Shown: positions 28,511-37,111 of the stretch, in pieces
How the letters are laid out: the number at the start of each line of letters is the position of its first letter
Position numbering within the stretch: the first letter of the stretch is position 1
Assembly (NCBI GenBank): GCA_011391255.1
Contig: JAABQV010000018.1
Location: 1-45,292, forward strand
DNA: 45,292 bases
From: Dechloromonas sp.
GTDB taxonomy: Bacteria > Pseudomonadota > Gammaproteobacteria > Burkholderiales > Rhodocyclaceae
Reading direction: 5' to 3'
Notes under the pieces: generated by a model
Databases searched by the model: none
The model's input: only the letters and a program-made list of their open reading frames with translations
Told to the model about the DNA's origin: nothing
Program-made: the position numbers and the translations under genes

Positions 28511-28688
28511 CGTCTACGCTATTCCCGAGGTTGGGCGGGTTGGAAGCCCGGGGAATGGACTGCAACAACTGGGCGACCGATTGTTCCTGAATATCCATTG
28601 CTTTTTTCAGAACCAGCGTACCCACGGCATCCCCTGATTTAGCTTGGGTAAGCGCGGTGCTCAAACTGCTAACGCTGGCGATATCCAT
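28500..28688 (-). CDS. YjfB-family small protein (putative motility-associated)
   Basis: 62 aa, beginning MDIASVSSLSTALTQAKSG, with VGTLVLKKAMDIQEQSVAQL then LQSIP: the YjfB pattern. Members are often found with flagellar genes and have no known activity. AGGA lies 6 bases before the ATG. The 3' end overlaps the hydrolase gene by 11 bases. The 63-base gap to the divergent gene at 28752 contains an A+T-rich inverted repeat, TAAACTA/TAGTTTA at 28711-28730, and must hold the promoters. Confidence 0.85.
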   Translation of the reverse strand: MDIASVSSLSTALTQAKSGDAVGTLVLKKAMDIQEQSVAQLLQSIPRASNPPNLGNSVDVKA

Positions 28689-28751
28689 TTTGATCCTGCT
28701 CCAGATTCGTTAAACTATGACTTTAGTTTAGTCTAAATTCACTATTTGGCA

Positions 28752-29714
28752 ATGAAATCATCCAATAAAGATCAGGCTGCCAGTGCCATTCGTGATGCGA
28801 TTCGTGATAAACACCAACGCAAACCGGTAGCTGCTGCCGATATTGAGGCGCTGGAAGCCTCTTTGCTGGCCGACATAGAAACGTTTGATCTGGATGCGGC
28901 TGAGCGTCAGGCACGCCACGAAGCTTCGCTTAATTTCGTTGCTGGGATGATCGATGCGGGTATCGAATTCCCCGAAATTGTTCCCGTTCTGCCGCCTTGT
29001 GCCCCGAAGCAGTCACCCGGGCCGGTTATTGCCGAGCGAACGCCCTCTGTGCCGGCTAGCGAATCCGGCAGCCTGCTCGATCAGTTGCGGCAACGGGCAG
29101 CGAGTCAGCGGCACGACGAAAGCGTCGTTAGGGCTGAGCGCTCAGTCAGTAACAAGTTGATTGACGATGCGCTCAAATACTTTTTTTTCTACCTGCATGA
29201 CCTGGTTCAGCAACTCAACGTTTTGAAACCGGGAATTCCGCGAACTTATCGACTGGTAGATAAATTTGAGCTCGATAAGCTGGTTTGGCATGATGGCTTT
29301 GCTGATTATCGAACCCAGGCTCAAAGTGCCGGTGCTTTGCTTGAACTGGTGACCCTTGCCTATCAATTGCGCGCACCCGATACCCTGACAGTTGAGCGTG
29401 ATGGTGAGGTGGTTGAGCGTTTTCGAGCCATGCTCTTTGATTTCGGACTGCAGTTTTCGCTTAAGGAGTACAAAAACGAGCGGCACTATGTCGAGCGTGC
29501 AGCGTTCGAAATCCAGTGTCAGTTGAGTGTCAGTATCCGCTGTCGTGCCGATTTTGAGCGGGGGCTGCTGGTTTTTGAAGGCCGTAATCTTGAGCGATTT
29601 GGCACGCTTTCAATCGATGTGCAGCCGGCGTCAATCGACTTTGCCTTGCTCGAAGAACTGGGCAAGCTCATCCTTGGTCAGCCTAGCCGTTTCCGCGAAC
29701 TGGCCAAGCGTTGA
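28752..29714 (+). CDS. Conserved hypothetical protein
   Basis: 320 aa, not recognised. The N-terminal third is charged and helical (SAIRDAIRDKHQRKPVAAAD, then a Pro/Ala/Ser-rich linker VLPPCAPKQSPGPVIAERTP). The rest is a folded alpha/beta domain (LIDDALKYFFFYLHDLVQQL, YRLVDKFELDKLVWHDGFAD, SLSIDVQPASIDFALLEELG-like C terminus). No signal peptide, membrane segment or enzyme motif. The start is ATG 28752, six bases after an in-frame TTG. It ends 73 bases before the selO start. Confidence 0.7.
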   Translation: MKSSNKDQAASAIRDAIRDKHQRKPVAAADIEALEASLLADIETFDLDAAERQARHEASLNFVAGMIDAGIEFPEIVPVLPPCAPKQSPGPVIAERTPSVPASESGSLLDQLRQRAASQRHDESVVRAERSVSNKLIDDALKYFFFYLHDLVQQLNVLKPGIPRTYRLVDKFELDKLVWHDGFADYRTQAQSAGALLELVTLAYQLRAPDTLTVERDGEVVERFRAMLFDFGLQFSLKEYKNERHYVERAAFEIQCQLSVSIRCRADFERGLLVFEGRNLERFGTLSIDVQPASIDFALLEELGKLILGQPSRFRELAKR

Positions 29715-29728
29715 TTGCCTGGGTGTTG

Positions 29729-29750
29729 CGCAGAACTATCTGCGGCTTTT
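29729..29750 (+). terminator. Weak terminator-like hairpin before selO
   Basis: CGCAGA, ACTA, TCTGCG form a 6-bp stem followed by GCTTTT. It lies between the stop of the hypothetical gene and the selO start. The stem is short and the T-run is only four bases, so this could be an attenuator or chance. Confidence 0.3.
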
Positions 29751-29787
29751 GCGTTCTGAAAACGGCACGCAACTTTTCCGAGATCGA

Positions 29788-31299
29788 ATGAACGCTCCCG
29801 AACCCGCTTTTATGCCAGCGCCGCTGGAGGCTATTGTCTTTGACAACAGCTTTGCCGGCCTGCCTGAGAATTTCTTCACCCGCCTGCCGCCGGCCGGTCT
29901 GCCTGATCCGTATCTGGTCGGTTTTAGTCCGGCGGTGGCCGGCTTGATTGGGCTGGATGAGCAGGAGGCAAGGCGTGCGATGTTTTGTCAGGTCTTCGCC
30001 GGAAATACGCTGCTGCCCGGCAGTGCGCCGCTGGCAGCGGTCTATTCCGGGCACCAGTTTGGTGTCTGGGCGGGGCAATTGGGCGACGGTCGCGCGCATT
30101 TGCTGGGTGGACTCTCGAACCAGCTTGGGCATTGGGAAATCCAACTCAAGGGCGCTGGCAAAACACCCTATTCACGCAGTGCAGACGGGCGCGCCGTGCT
30201 GCGTTCGTCAATTCGCGAGTTTCTCTGTTCAGAGGCGATGGCCGGCCTCGGCATTCCAACGACCCGGGCGCTGTGCATCGTCGGAGCCGATCTCGGCGTC
30301 CGCCGCGAAGAAATCGAATCGGCGGCAGTGGTCACCCGCATTGCCGAGAGTTTTGTGCGTTTCGGCTCTTTCGAGCATTGGGCGTCACGTGAAAAGAATG
30401 GCGAATTGAAACGCTTGGCTGATTACGTGATTGACACCTTTCGTCCTGCGTGTCGCGGCTTCGATAACCCTTACGCCGCCTTGCTCGCCGATGTTTCGAC
30501 GCGAACCGGCGAATTGATGGCGCGCTGGATGGCGGTCGGCTTCATGCACGGGGTGATGAATACCGACAATATGTCTATCCTCGGCCTGACGCTGGATTAC
30601 GGCCCCTTCGGTTTCATGGAGGCTTTCGATGCCGGCCATATCTGCAATCATTCCGATGATCATGGGCGCTACACCTACCGCAACCAGCCGCACGTCGCGC
30701 AGTGGAATCTCTACCGCCTGGCCGATGCCCTGGCGACGCTGATCGGCAAGCCGAGTGCAGCGCACGCGGTGGTTGATGCGCATTACGGCGAGGCCTTTGA
30801 AAGCCGATTCGAGCAATTGATGCGCGCCAAGCTCGGTCTGGCTGCGGCGCATGAAAGTGATGAAGACTTCATCGGCGAAACCTTCGCCTTGCTGCAGCAG
30901 CACCGCCCTGACTTCACCTTGTTCTTCCGCACGCTCTCCAGACTGCCTGCTGCGGTCAACCCGGAAACTCAGGCAAAAATAGATGCCCCCCTGCGTGACC
31001 AGTTCATCGATCGCAGCGCTTGCGATGTCTGGCTGGCCAGCTGGCGCGCCCGGCAGGTGTTAACGCCGTGGCCGGATAGCGAGCGCCAAGCGGCTATGCT
31101 CGCTGCCAATCCCAAATACATCCTGCGGAATTGGCTGGCCGAAGCGGCGATACGTCAGGCCAAGGAAAAAGATTATTCCGAACTTGCGCGCATCCAGCTT
31201 TGTCTCAGCAAACCTTTTGAAGAACAACCGGAATTCGAGGCCTACGCGGCCTTACCGCCGGATTGGGCGCAAGGGCTTGAGGTCAGCTGCTCCAGTTAA
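29788..31299 (+). CDS. selO: Protein adenylyltransferase SelO (YdiU/UPF0061)
   Basis: 503 aa pseudokinase-fold enzyme that transfers AMP from ATP to protein Ser/Thr/Tyr. Family marks are VYSGHQFGVWAGQLGDGRA, IQLKGAGKTPYSRSADGRAV, RSSIREFLCSEAMAGLGIP, the metal-binding GVMNTDNMSILGLTLDYGPF and EAFDAGHICNHSDDHGRY. The chain ends VSCSS: the Cys sits where eukaryotic SelO carries selenocysteine. The frame is open upstream, but ATG 29788 gives the normal N terminus. It is followed after 12 bases by the RNase H-like gene. Confidence 0.96.
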   Translation: MNAPEPAFMPAPLEAIVFDNSFAGLPENFFTRLPPAGLPDPYLVGFSPAVAGLIGLDEQEARRAMFCQVFAGNTLLPGSAPLAAVYSGHQFGVWAGQLGDGRAHLLGGLSNQLGHWEIQLKGAGKTPYSRSADGRAVLRSSIREFLCSEAMAGLGIPTTRALCIVGADLGVRREEIESAAVVTRIAESFVRFGSFEHWASREKNGELKRLADYVIDTFRPACRGFDNPYAALLADVSTRTGELMARWMAVGFMHGVMNTDNMSILGLTLDYGPFGFMEAFDAGHICNHSDDHGRYTYRNQPHVAQWNLYRLADALATLIGKPSAAHAVVDAHYGEAFESRFEQLMRAKLGLAAAHESDEDFIGETFALLQQHRPDFTLFFRTLSRLPAAVNPETQAKIDAPLRDQFIDRSACDVWLASWRARQVLTPWPDSERQAAMLAANPKYILRNWLAEAAIRQAKEKDYSELARIQLCLSKPFEEQPEFEAYAALPPDWAQGLEVSCSS

Positions 31300-31311
31300 A
31301 GGCTACTCGCG

Positions 31312-31776
31312 GTGGCCAGACGGCGCAAAAAGAAAATTATTCGGCCGGTGTATTTGTCGGCAGACCCTTTGCCGCTGAAGTTGGCAGCGCAGTTTGCGGG
31401 TTTGCTGCAGGTCTTTAGCGATGCCAGCCAAGGTCGCCATGGCGGACTCGCCGCCGTTCTGTTTGATGCGCCGGGCGCCGAACCGCTAATCAGCAAGCGC
31501 ACGGTCGCGTTGACCGGCAGCAATGAGCTGGAATTTCAGGCTGCCGTGTTTGCCTTGCAGGAAGCCTTGCGTTGCTATCCTGGCCGGCCGCTCGCCCTGT
31601 TTTCTGATAACAGCAATGCGATTGAACGCCTCAAATGTGCTCAGATAAGTGCTTCCGAAGCGGATGCCGCCTTGCGGCCGCTGCTTGGTGGTGTGACGCT
31701 ATGCTGGATCAAAGGGCACGCCACTTGCCGGGGTAATGCGCTGGCTGATCGTTGCGCGGTTGAGGCGGCGGCCTGA
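31312..31776 (+). CDS. RNase H-fold protein (RNase HI-like)
   Basis: 154 aa. The acidic active site of RNase HI is recognisable: Asp37 in LLQVFSDASQG, Glu74 in SNELEFQAAVFALQ, Asp99 in LALFSDNSNAIERL, His136 in WIKGHATCRGN and Asp146 in ALADRCA. A basic N terminus (MARRRKKKIIRPVYL) precedes the fold. It probably cleaves RNA in RNA-DNA hybrids, but it differs from standard RnhA and may be a paralogue. The start is GTG 31312, immediately after selO. Confidence 0.82.
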   Translation: MARRRKKKIIRPVYLSADPLPLKLAAQFAGLLQVFSDASQGRHGGLAAVLFDAPGAEPLISKRTVALTGSNELEFQAAVFALQEALRCYPGRPLALFSDNSNAIERLKCAQISASEADAALRPLLGGVTLCWIKGHATCRGNALADRCAVEAAA

Positions 31777-31789
31777 ACGCAAGCGTTAA

Positions 31790-31821
31790 AAAGGCCGGGG
31801 AGCTTGCGCTCACCGGCCTTT
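31790..31821. terminator. Bidirectional terminator between the RNase H-like gene and the Tim44 gene
   Basis: AAAGGCCGG (31790-31798) pairs with CCGGCCTTT (31813-31821); inside it GAGC pairs with GCTC around TTGC. The stem is flanked by A and T runs and lies between two convergent genes, so it can serve both. Confidence 0.85.
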
Positions 31822-31836
31822 AATGTGTGCTGAGGT

Positions 31837-32727
31837 TTACTGAACCTGCTGAATCCCGGCAATCGCCCAGCCGCCGCTACCGTCACGCGGCTTGGTCATG
31901 TGCCAGATTTCGTCGAAAGGCTGTGCTTCTGCGCCACGCTCTTCGCTAATCAGGCCATAGAAACGGACGCTGACAACGTAGCGGCTGGCTTCTTCGGCAA
32001 CATCAAGCACTTCGGCGTCGAGCTGGGCAACATCGGTTTCCTGCTTGGCGCCTTTGCGCTCGTCGATAGCCATCTTGATTTCGGCAAACATTTCCGGCGA
32101 TGTAAATTCGCGGATGTCATCTAGATTGCCGGCATCGTTCGCTGCCTGCAGGCGGATGAAGTTGACCTTGGCGTTGCGGACAAAACCGGCGCTGTCAAAG
32201 TCAGCCGGGATCGAACCGCTACTGGTAGCAGCCGCCGCAACCGGTGCGTAAGCGCTGCCGCCAGCCGGGGTGAAGTCAGGAGTCGAGGGCGCATTGCGTT
32301 CAAAGTTGGCGTTGGCTCCGGCGCCTGCATATTGCAGACCACCTTGCTGCTGGGCAGCTGCCTTCTTGCGCATGACGAAACCGATCACCATAACGACAGC
32401 CATAATCAGCAGGCCGATCATCATCATGTTGGCCAGTTCTTCACCGAAGCCTAGATGCGAAGCCAGGGCAGCGAGACCGAGGCCTGCGGCGAGACCGGCG
32501 AGCGGGCCCATCCAGGAGCGCTTGGGTTGAGCGGCGGGTGCGGCAGCCGGTGCGCCCGGTTTTGCAGCGGCAGCCTGACTGGGTGCGGCCGGGCTGCTCG
32601 GGGCAACGGATTGGCGCTGCATGCCGCTGGATGAGCCACCGCCGAGGCGTTTGGCGGCTTCGGCATTACCGATCGACAGCGTAAAGCCGAGGACTAGTGT
32701 GGCAGCCATAAGGGCAAAATTCTTCAT
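31837..32727 (-). CDS. Tim44-domain membrane-anchored protein
   Basis: 296 aa. Signal-like N terminus (MKNFALMAATLVLGFTLSIG, then NAEAAKRLGGG), an Ala/Pro/Gly-rich segment, two hydrophobic stretches (GPLAGLAAGLGLAALASHLG and MMMIGLLIMAVVMVIGFVM), another low-complexity linker, and a C-terminal Tim44-like domain (GFVRNAKVNFIRLQAANDAG, YVVSVRFYGLISEERGAEAQ, DEIWHMTKPRDGSGGWAIAG). Bacterial members are of unknown function. GGAG lies 7 bases before the ATG. It stands alone, 107 bases from cobB. Confidence 0.9.
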   Translation of the reverse strand: MKNFALMAATLVLGFTLSIGNAEAAKRLGGGSSSGMQRQSVAPSSPAAPSQAAAAKPGAPAAAPAAQPKRSWMGPLAGLAAGLGLAALASHLGFGEELANMMMIGLLIMAVVMVIGFVMRKKAAAQQQGGLQYAGAGANANFERNAPSTPDFTPAGGSAYAPVAAAATSSGSIPADFDSAGFVRNAKVNFIRLQAANDAGNLDDIREFTSPEMFAEIKMAIDERKGAKQETDVAQLDAEVLDVAEEASRYVVSVRFYGLISEERGAEAQPFDEIWHMTKPRDGSGGWAIAGIQQVQ

Positions 32728-32834
32728 AAGTGTCTCCGTGATGTGGATGGAACAGAACGTAGGATACTTGGTGGCATGGCTTTATAAAACAAGATAAAAG
32801 CTCAGTATCTCTTCGGTAAAATCAGAGTGTTTGA

Positions 32835-34112
32835 TTAGCCCAGCAACTTTGCCAGCGCACCCGGATTGGAGGGGAAGTATATATGGACGTAGGAGGCAGT
32901 TGTTCGCAAGTGACGATAAACCGGCTCTCCCTCTCGCCCGTCGGGGGTTTGGGCGCGGATGAGGGGTGTCAGCGTGGTTTCGCTCTTGGAATAATGGAAG
33001 GTATGGCCGGTGACGCGCCCTTCCGGTAGTGCGGCAACCTGCATGCCGAGAGCGGCCAGTCGCTGTTGCATGACGGCCTTACCGGGCAGGATGCCGGCAA
33101 AATTGTGGGTGATGCCGGATTTGTCGACGATCTGCTCAAACAGACTCATCATGCCGCCGCATTCGGCGAAGAGGGGTTTGTTGGCGGCAACGTGCGCCTT
33201 TAGCGAGGCCCAGAGCGCCTGATTTTTCGATAGCGCTTCGGCATGAAGTTCCGGGTAACCACCGGGTAGCCAGACGGCGTCGCATTCTGGCAACCCATCG
33301 CCGGCCACTGGCGAGAAGAAATGCAGTTCGGCACCCAGTGCGCTGAGCGTTTCGAGATTGGCTGGGTAGATGAAACCGTAGGCGGCGTCGCGGGCGATGG
33401 CAATACGTTTGCCGGCGAGTAGGGGTTCGATGTTTGGCGGGTTGGCCGGCAAAAAAAAGACGGGTTTTGGCAGGTCGACCGTAGCAGATGCCGCCAAAGC
33501 ATCGGCCAGTTTGTCGAGTCTGGCAGCGAGGTCGTCAATTTCGGCCGCCTGCATTAAGCCGAGATGGCGCTCCGGCAGGCTGTCTTCGCTACGCGGCAGA
33601 GCGCCAAACCAGCCCATGCCGGCCGGCAGGCTTTCGCGCAGCATCTCCGTATGGCGTGCGCTGCCGACGCGGTTGGCCAACACGCCGGCAAAGGGCAGGC
33701 TGGGTCGGTAGGTGGCGAGGCCATGGGCGACTGCGCCAAAGGTTTGAGCCATTGCCCCGGCATCGATTAGGGCCATGACTGGAACGTTGAAACGGATGGC
33801 GATGTCGGCAGCCGAGGGCGTGCCATCGAACAGACCCATGACGCCCTCGATCAGAATCAGGTCGGATTCCTCTGCTGCGCGAGCGAGACGCCAGCGCGCA
33901 TCGTCTTCGCCGCACATCCCGAGGTCGAGGTTCTGGCAGGGGCGGCCGCTGGCGACGGCGTGAATCTGCGGGTCGAGGAAGTCAGGCCCGCATTTGAAGA
34001 CGGTAACGCGTCGCCCCTGCCGCGCGTGCAACCGGGCAAGGGCGGCGGTGACGGTGGTCTTGCCCTGGCCGGAGGCGGGGGCGGCGATGAGAAGGGCGGG
34101 GCAGGCGGGCAT
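32835..34112 (-). CDS. cobB: Cobyrinate a,c-diamide synthase
   Basis: 425 aa. ATP-dependent, glutamine-using amidation of the a and c side chains of cobyrinic acid. The DTBS-like P-loop is IAAPASGQGKTTVTAAL at the N terminus, then VFKCGPDFLDPQIHAVASGR and LILIEGVMGLFDG. The C-terminal class I glutamine amidotransferase has the Cys nucleophile in PLFAECGGMMSLFEQI and the catalytic His in VTGHTFHYSKSE. It is the last gene of the riboswitch-led corrinoid operon, 9 bases after the CbiZ-nitrilase stop. Confidence 0.96.
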   Translation of the reverse strand: MPACPALLIAAPASGQGKTTVTAALARLHARQGRRVTVFKCGPDFLDPQIHAVASGRPCQNLDLGMCGEDDARWRLARAAEESDLILIEGVMGLFDGTPSAADIAIRFNVPVMALIDAGAMAQTFGAVAHGLATYRPSLPFAGVLANRVGSARHTEMLRESLPAGMGWFGALPRSEDSLPERHLGLMQAAEIDDLAARLDKLADALAASATVDLPKPVFFLPANPPNIEPLLAGKRIAIARDAAYGFIYPANLETLSALGAELHFFSPVAGDGLPECDAVWLPGGYPELHAEALSKNQALWASLKAHVAANKPLFAECGGMMSLFEQIVDKSGITHNFAGILPGKAVMQQRLAALGMQVAALPEGRVTGHTFHYSKSETTLTPLIRAQTPDGREGEPVYRHLRTTASYVHIYFPSNPGALAKLLG

Positions 34113-34121
34113 TCTTGTTCC

Positions 34122-35735
34122 TTAACGGGCTGGCTGGGTAAAGCCCTGCCGACGATTCCAATCGACGTAAAACACGCGGCTCTGGCTGGTGCTGAACGAG
34201 AACAGCCGCTCGCCGCCGGCCGCGACGACGCTTTCGCCGAGCGAGAAATCGAGCTCTGGTTCGCTTCCGGTGCGGTTGTTTACGATGAGCGGCAGGCCGG
34301 TTTCGGCGCTGCGCCGCTCCCACAGATCGTCCGGCCCCATGCCGTCGACCGGCGGCCAGTTGGCCGGGGCGAGCAGGATGGCGGCGCCCTGCTGGCGATA
34401 GCTGGCAGCCGGCTCAGGCTTGTAGGTGTCGGCACAGATCAGGACGCCAACCGGGATGTCGTCAACGACGAAAGGCGCGCTGCCGGTGCCTGGCGTGGAC
34501 CAGCTTTCGGCTCCGCCATGCACGCGCTGCTTGCGGTAGGCGCCTTGGATCACGCCATCGCGGTCGATCACCGCGACGCTGTTGTGCAGCTTGCCGGTTT
34601 TTGCATCGCGTTCGGCAAAGCCGATGAACAGCGCGACGCGGTTGTCGCGGGCGGTCGCCGCCAGCGTGCTGATCCACGTATCGGGAAAGGGCGCGATCCA
34701 GTCGGTGCCGATGCGGCTGGCGAAGTTGTAGCCGGTTTCGGCCAGTTCGGGCGTCATGACCCAGTCGGCGCCGTGGCCGACGGCTTCCTGAATGCCGGCC
34801 TCGATGCGGGCGCGGTTGCCGGCGACGTCGCCGGGTATCGCATCGAGATGGAGCAGGGCGATGCGCAGGGCTTCCGGGGCCTTGGCTGGTGCTTGGCCAG
34901 TGGCAGCGAACCGTTTTGCTCCCGGCAGGAAGAAGCCGTTCTGCTTGCCAAGCGCTTCGGTCACGGCTTGGTAGCTGGCCTTGCCGATCAACTCGCCGAT
35001 CCGGCTGTGGCCACCGGTATAGCTGGCCTGCGGACCCTGCGTGCCGGAAACGACGATGATGCTGTCGGTGCCCGTCCCGGTCGCCTGCACTGTCTTCGTG
35101 TAGGTGCTCGGCACCTTGAGGTCCTGCAGCGCTGCCGTCTTGCCTTCGGTGACGGTGATCAGGGCACGCGCCAGCGCCGCGTCGGTGAGCTGGATATTGG
35201 TCAGCACCATGATGTTGATCGTGCCGGCCGGCGCATGGCCTTCGATGTAGGTTCCGGCATCGACGCCGGTGCGGATGGCGTTGGACTTGGCGCCGGCCGT
35301 CGCCAGCACGGTGACGGTCAGCGGGCCGTAGCTTTGGGTGACGACCGCCAGATTGTCGAGGTCAGCGGCGGTGGCCATGCGGGCGAGCGCCGATTTGTCG
35401 AGTTGTTGCTGGCGGGCGATCTGTTCGTGCACGTGCTCGGCGTAGGCCTTGCCGCCCCGGCCATCCTGGCCCATGAACGTGGTGCCGAGCTTCTGCCAGA
35501 GCAGCGGGTGGCCGGCGTGATTCATCGCAGCGCGGGCGTCGAGCAGGCCGTCGGAAGTGGACAGCGTGCGCCGCGTTTGCGGAAAACTGACCAGAAGCAC
35601 TTTTTCCCAATGGCCGTCGCGCTCGCCACGGATGATCCGCGCCTCGGCCTGGATATTGGCTGGAATATTGACTTCGCCCGCCCAGACAACAGCTGAAAAG
35701 AACAGCAGGAAGGGGAAGCGACAGAGCAAATTCAT
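34122..35735 (-). CDS. CbiZ (adenosylcobinamide amidohydrolase) fused to a nitrilase-type C-N hydrolase, with signal peptide
   Basis: 537 aa. Residues 1-20 look like a signal peptide (MNLLCRFPFLLFFSAVVWAG, cleavage near VWA). Residues ~30-265 are CbiZ-like: RRTLSTSDGLLDARAAMNHA, INIMVLTNIQLTDAALARAL, TVTEGKTAALQDLKV, TGTGTDSIIVVSG and TGGHSRIGELIGKASYQAV. CbiZ cleaves the aminopropanol amide of adenosylcobinamide to adenosylcobyric acid. Residues ~288-537 are a nitrilase-superfamily domain with the full triad: Glu330 (MTPELAETGY), Lys402 (AYRKQRVHGG) and Cys434 (VGVLICADTYKPE). Start ATG 35735 is chosen because it begins the signal peptide. The gene lies between cobO (10-base gap) and cobB. 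The role of the nitrilase part and the export are inference. Confidence 0.88.
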   Translation of the reverse strand: MNLLCRFPFLLFFSAVVWAGEVNIPANIQAEARIIRGERDGHWEKVLLVSFPQTRRTLSTSDGLLDARAAMNHAGHPLLWQKLGTTFMGQDGRGGKAYAEHVHEQIARQQQLDKSALARMATAADLDNLAVVTQSYGPLTVTVLATAGAKSNAIRTGVDAGTYIEGHAPAGTINIMVLTNIQLTDAALARALITVTEGKTAALQDLKVPSTYTKTVQATGTGTDSIIVVSGTQGPQASYTGGHSRIGELIGKASYQAVTEALGKQNGFFLPGAKRFAATGQAPAKAPEALRIALLHLDAIPGDVAGNRARIEAGIQEAVGHGADWVMTPELAETGYNFASRIGTDWIAPFPDTWISTLAATARDNRVALFIGFAERDAKTGKLHNSVAVIDRDGVIQGAYRKQRVHGGAESWSTPGTGSAPFVVDDIPVGVLICADTYKPEPAASYRQQGAAILLAPANWPPVDGMGPDDLWERRSAETGLPLIVNNRTGSEPELDFSLGESVVAAGGERLFSFSTSQSRVFYVDWNRRQGFTQPAR

Positions 35736-35745
35736 CGCGCCATGC

Positions 35746-36333
35746 TCAAAACTCAAGGCCGGGCATGGCCTTGATGCCGGCCTGAAAAGCGTGTTTTTCC
35801 ATACCGATGTCGCTAACCGTGTCGGCCGCATCGCGCAGGGCCTGCGGTGCGGCACGGCCGGTGATGATGACGTGTTGCATGGCCGGGCGCGAGTTGATTG
35901 TGGTCAGCACGCTGTCCAGGTCAAGCCAGCCGTATTTGAAAGCGTAGGTCATCTCATCGAGAATGACGAGACTGATTTCCGGATTGGCGAGATGGCTGCA
36001 GGCAATTGACCAGGCATGCTGGGCCGCCTTGGCGTCACGCTCCTTGTCCTGCGTTTCCCAGGTAAACCCTTCGCCGCCGACGTGCCAGGCGACGTTCGGT
36101 TGCTGGCGGAAGAAGGCTTCCTCGCCCGTATCCGAACGCCCTTTGACGAACTGGACGACGCCAACCTTGAGGCCATGACCGAGGGCGCGGGCAACGACGC
36201 CGAAAGCAGCGCTCGATTTGCCCTTGCCGTTGCCGGTGTTGATCACCAGCACGCCGCGTTCTTCCTGCGCTGCGTCGATCTTGCCGTCGATGACGGCTTT
36301 CTTTTTCTGCATGCGTTCTTCGTGGGTAACCAT
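35746..36333 (-). CDS. cobO: Cob(I)yrinic acid a,c-diamide adenosyltransferase (CobA/CobO/BtuR type)
   Basis: 195 aa. Attaches the 5'-deoxyadenosyl group to cobalt. The P-loop-like ATP site is VLVINTGNGKGKSSAAFGVV, then ALGHGLKVGVVQFVKG, VAWHVGGEGFTWETQD and LVILDEMTYAFKYGWLD, with HVIITGRAAPQALRDAADTV near the end. The N-terminal ~25 residues (MVTHEERMQKKKAVIDGKID) are the usual basic extension. It sits between the ATPase gene (7-base gap) and the CbiZ fusion. Its product supports adenosylcobalamin enzymes such as the mutase at 43985. Confidence 0.96.
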   Translation of the reverse strand: MVTHEERMQKKKAVIDGKIDAAQEERGVLVINTGNGKGKSSAAFGVVARALGHGLKVGVVQFVKGRSDTGEEAFFRQQPNVAWHVGGEGFTWETQDKERDAKAAQHAWSIACSHLANPEISLVILDEMTYAFKYGWLDLDSVLTTINSRPAMQHVIITGRAAPQALRDAADTVSDIGMEKHAFQAGIKAMPGLEF

Positions 36334-36340
36334 TTTTAGC

Positions 36341-37111
36341 CTATTCAGGGATGAAACAGCGCCGATTGCCGTCTTCGATCTGGCGCAGCGGATAACCGTA
36401 AAGTTCGGAGAGATTTTTTGCCGTCAAAATCGTGTCGACCGCAGCCATCTCGGTGCGCCCGTCGCCATGGATGAGCAGGGCGCGATCACAGAAGCGATGC
36501 GCCAAACCAGGGTCGTGCAGGACCATGACGATACCTGCGCCGCAGTCGCGGGCGGCGCCGGCGAAGAGTTCGAGCACTGCCATCTGGTGATTGAGATCGA
36601 GGTGCGAAAGCGGCTCGTCGAGCAGATAAAGTTCGGCGGCCTGGGTCAGCAGGGTGGCGATATTGAGGCGCTGGCGTTCGCCGCCGGACAGCGTATGAAC
36701 CTGTCGTGCTTCCATGCCATGCAGGCCGACTGCCGCCAGCGCGCTCCGGGCGATTTCGGCATCACGGCTGCTTTCCCAGTCCCAGCGCCCGAGATGCGGG
36801 TGGCGGCCGGTGATGACGGTTTCCAGGACGCCGGAGCCGAAGGGGTCGCTCAGGTGTTGCCCTAGCCAGGCACGGCGCAAGGCTGCAGCGCGTGGGCTTA
36901 ATTGGCGGTACTCCTCGCCGGCGAGCAATACCTCGCCGTCGGCGGCAGGGCGCAAGCCGGCGAGGGTTGATAACAGCGTCGACTTGCCGGCGCCGTTGCA
37001 GCCGAGAATGGCCAGACGCTCGCCTTTGGCTAGGGTCAGGTCGAGCGCACGAACGACGCAGCGCCCGCCGATCTCGACGCGTAGCTGACGCGCTTCGAGC
37101 AGGCTACTCAT
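36341..37111 (-). CDS. btuD: Corrinoid ABC transporter ATPase (BtuD type)
   Basis: 256 aa, Fe/B12-type importer ATPase. Walker A LAILGCNGAGKSTLLSTLAG, Q-loop in RAWLGQHLSDPFGSGV, signature LSGGERQRLNIATLL, Walker B LYLLDEPLSHLDLN and H-loop VMVLHDPGLAH. The specificity for corrinoids is inferred from the riboswitch operon rather than from the protein itself. It overlaps btuC by 4 bases. Confidence 0.9.
   Translation of the reverse strand: MSSLLEARQLRVEIGGRCVVRALDLTLAKGERLAILGCNGAGKSTLLSTLAGLRPAADGEVLLAGEEYRQLSPRAAALRRAWLGQHLSDPFGSGVLETVITGRHPHLGRWDWESSRDAEIARSALAAVGLHGMEARQVHTLSGGERQRLNIATLLTQAAELYLLDEPLSHLDLNHQMAVLELFAGAARDCGAGIVMVLHDPGLAHRFCDRALLIHGDGRTEMAAVDTILTAKNLSELYGYPLRQIEDGNRRCFIPE

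Noticed and set aside
33960..35696. A 578-aa open frame on the plus strand across cobB and the CbiZ-nitrilase gene
   Set aside because: It is antisense to two well-supported genes, spans their junction and has no recognisable domain. Long antisense frames are common in G+C-rich DNA.
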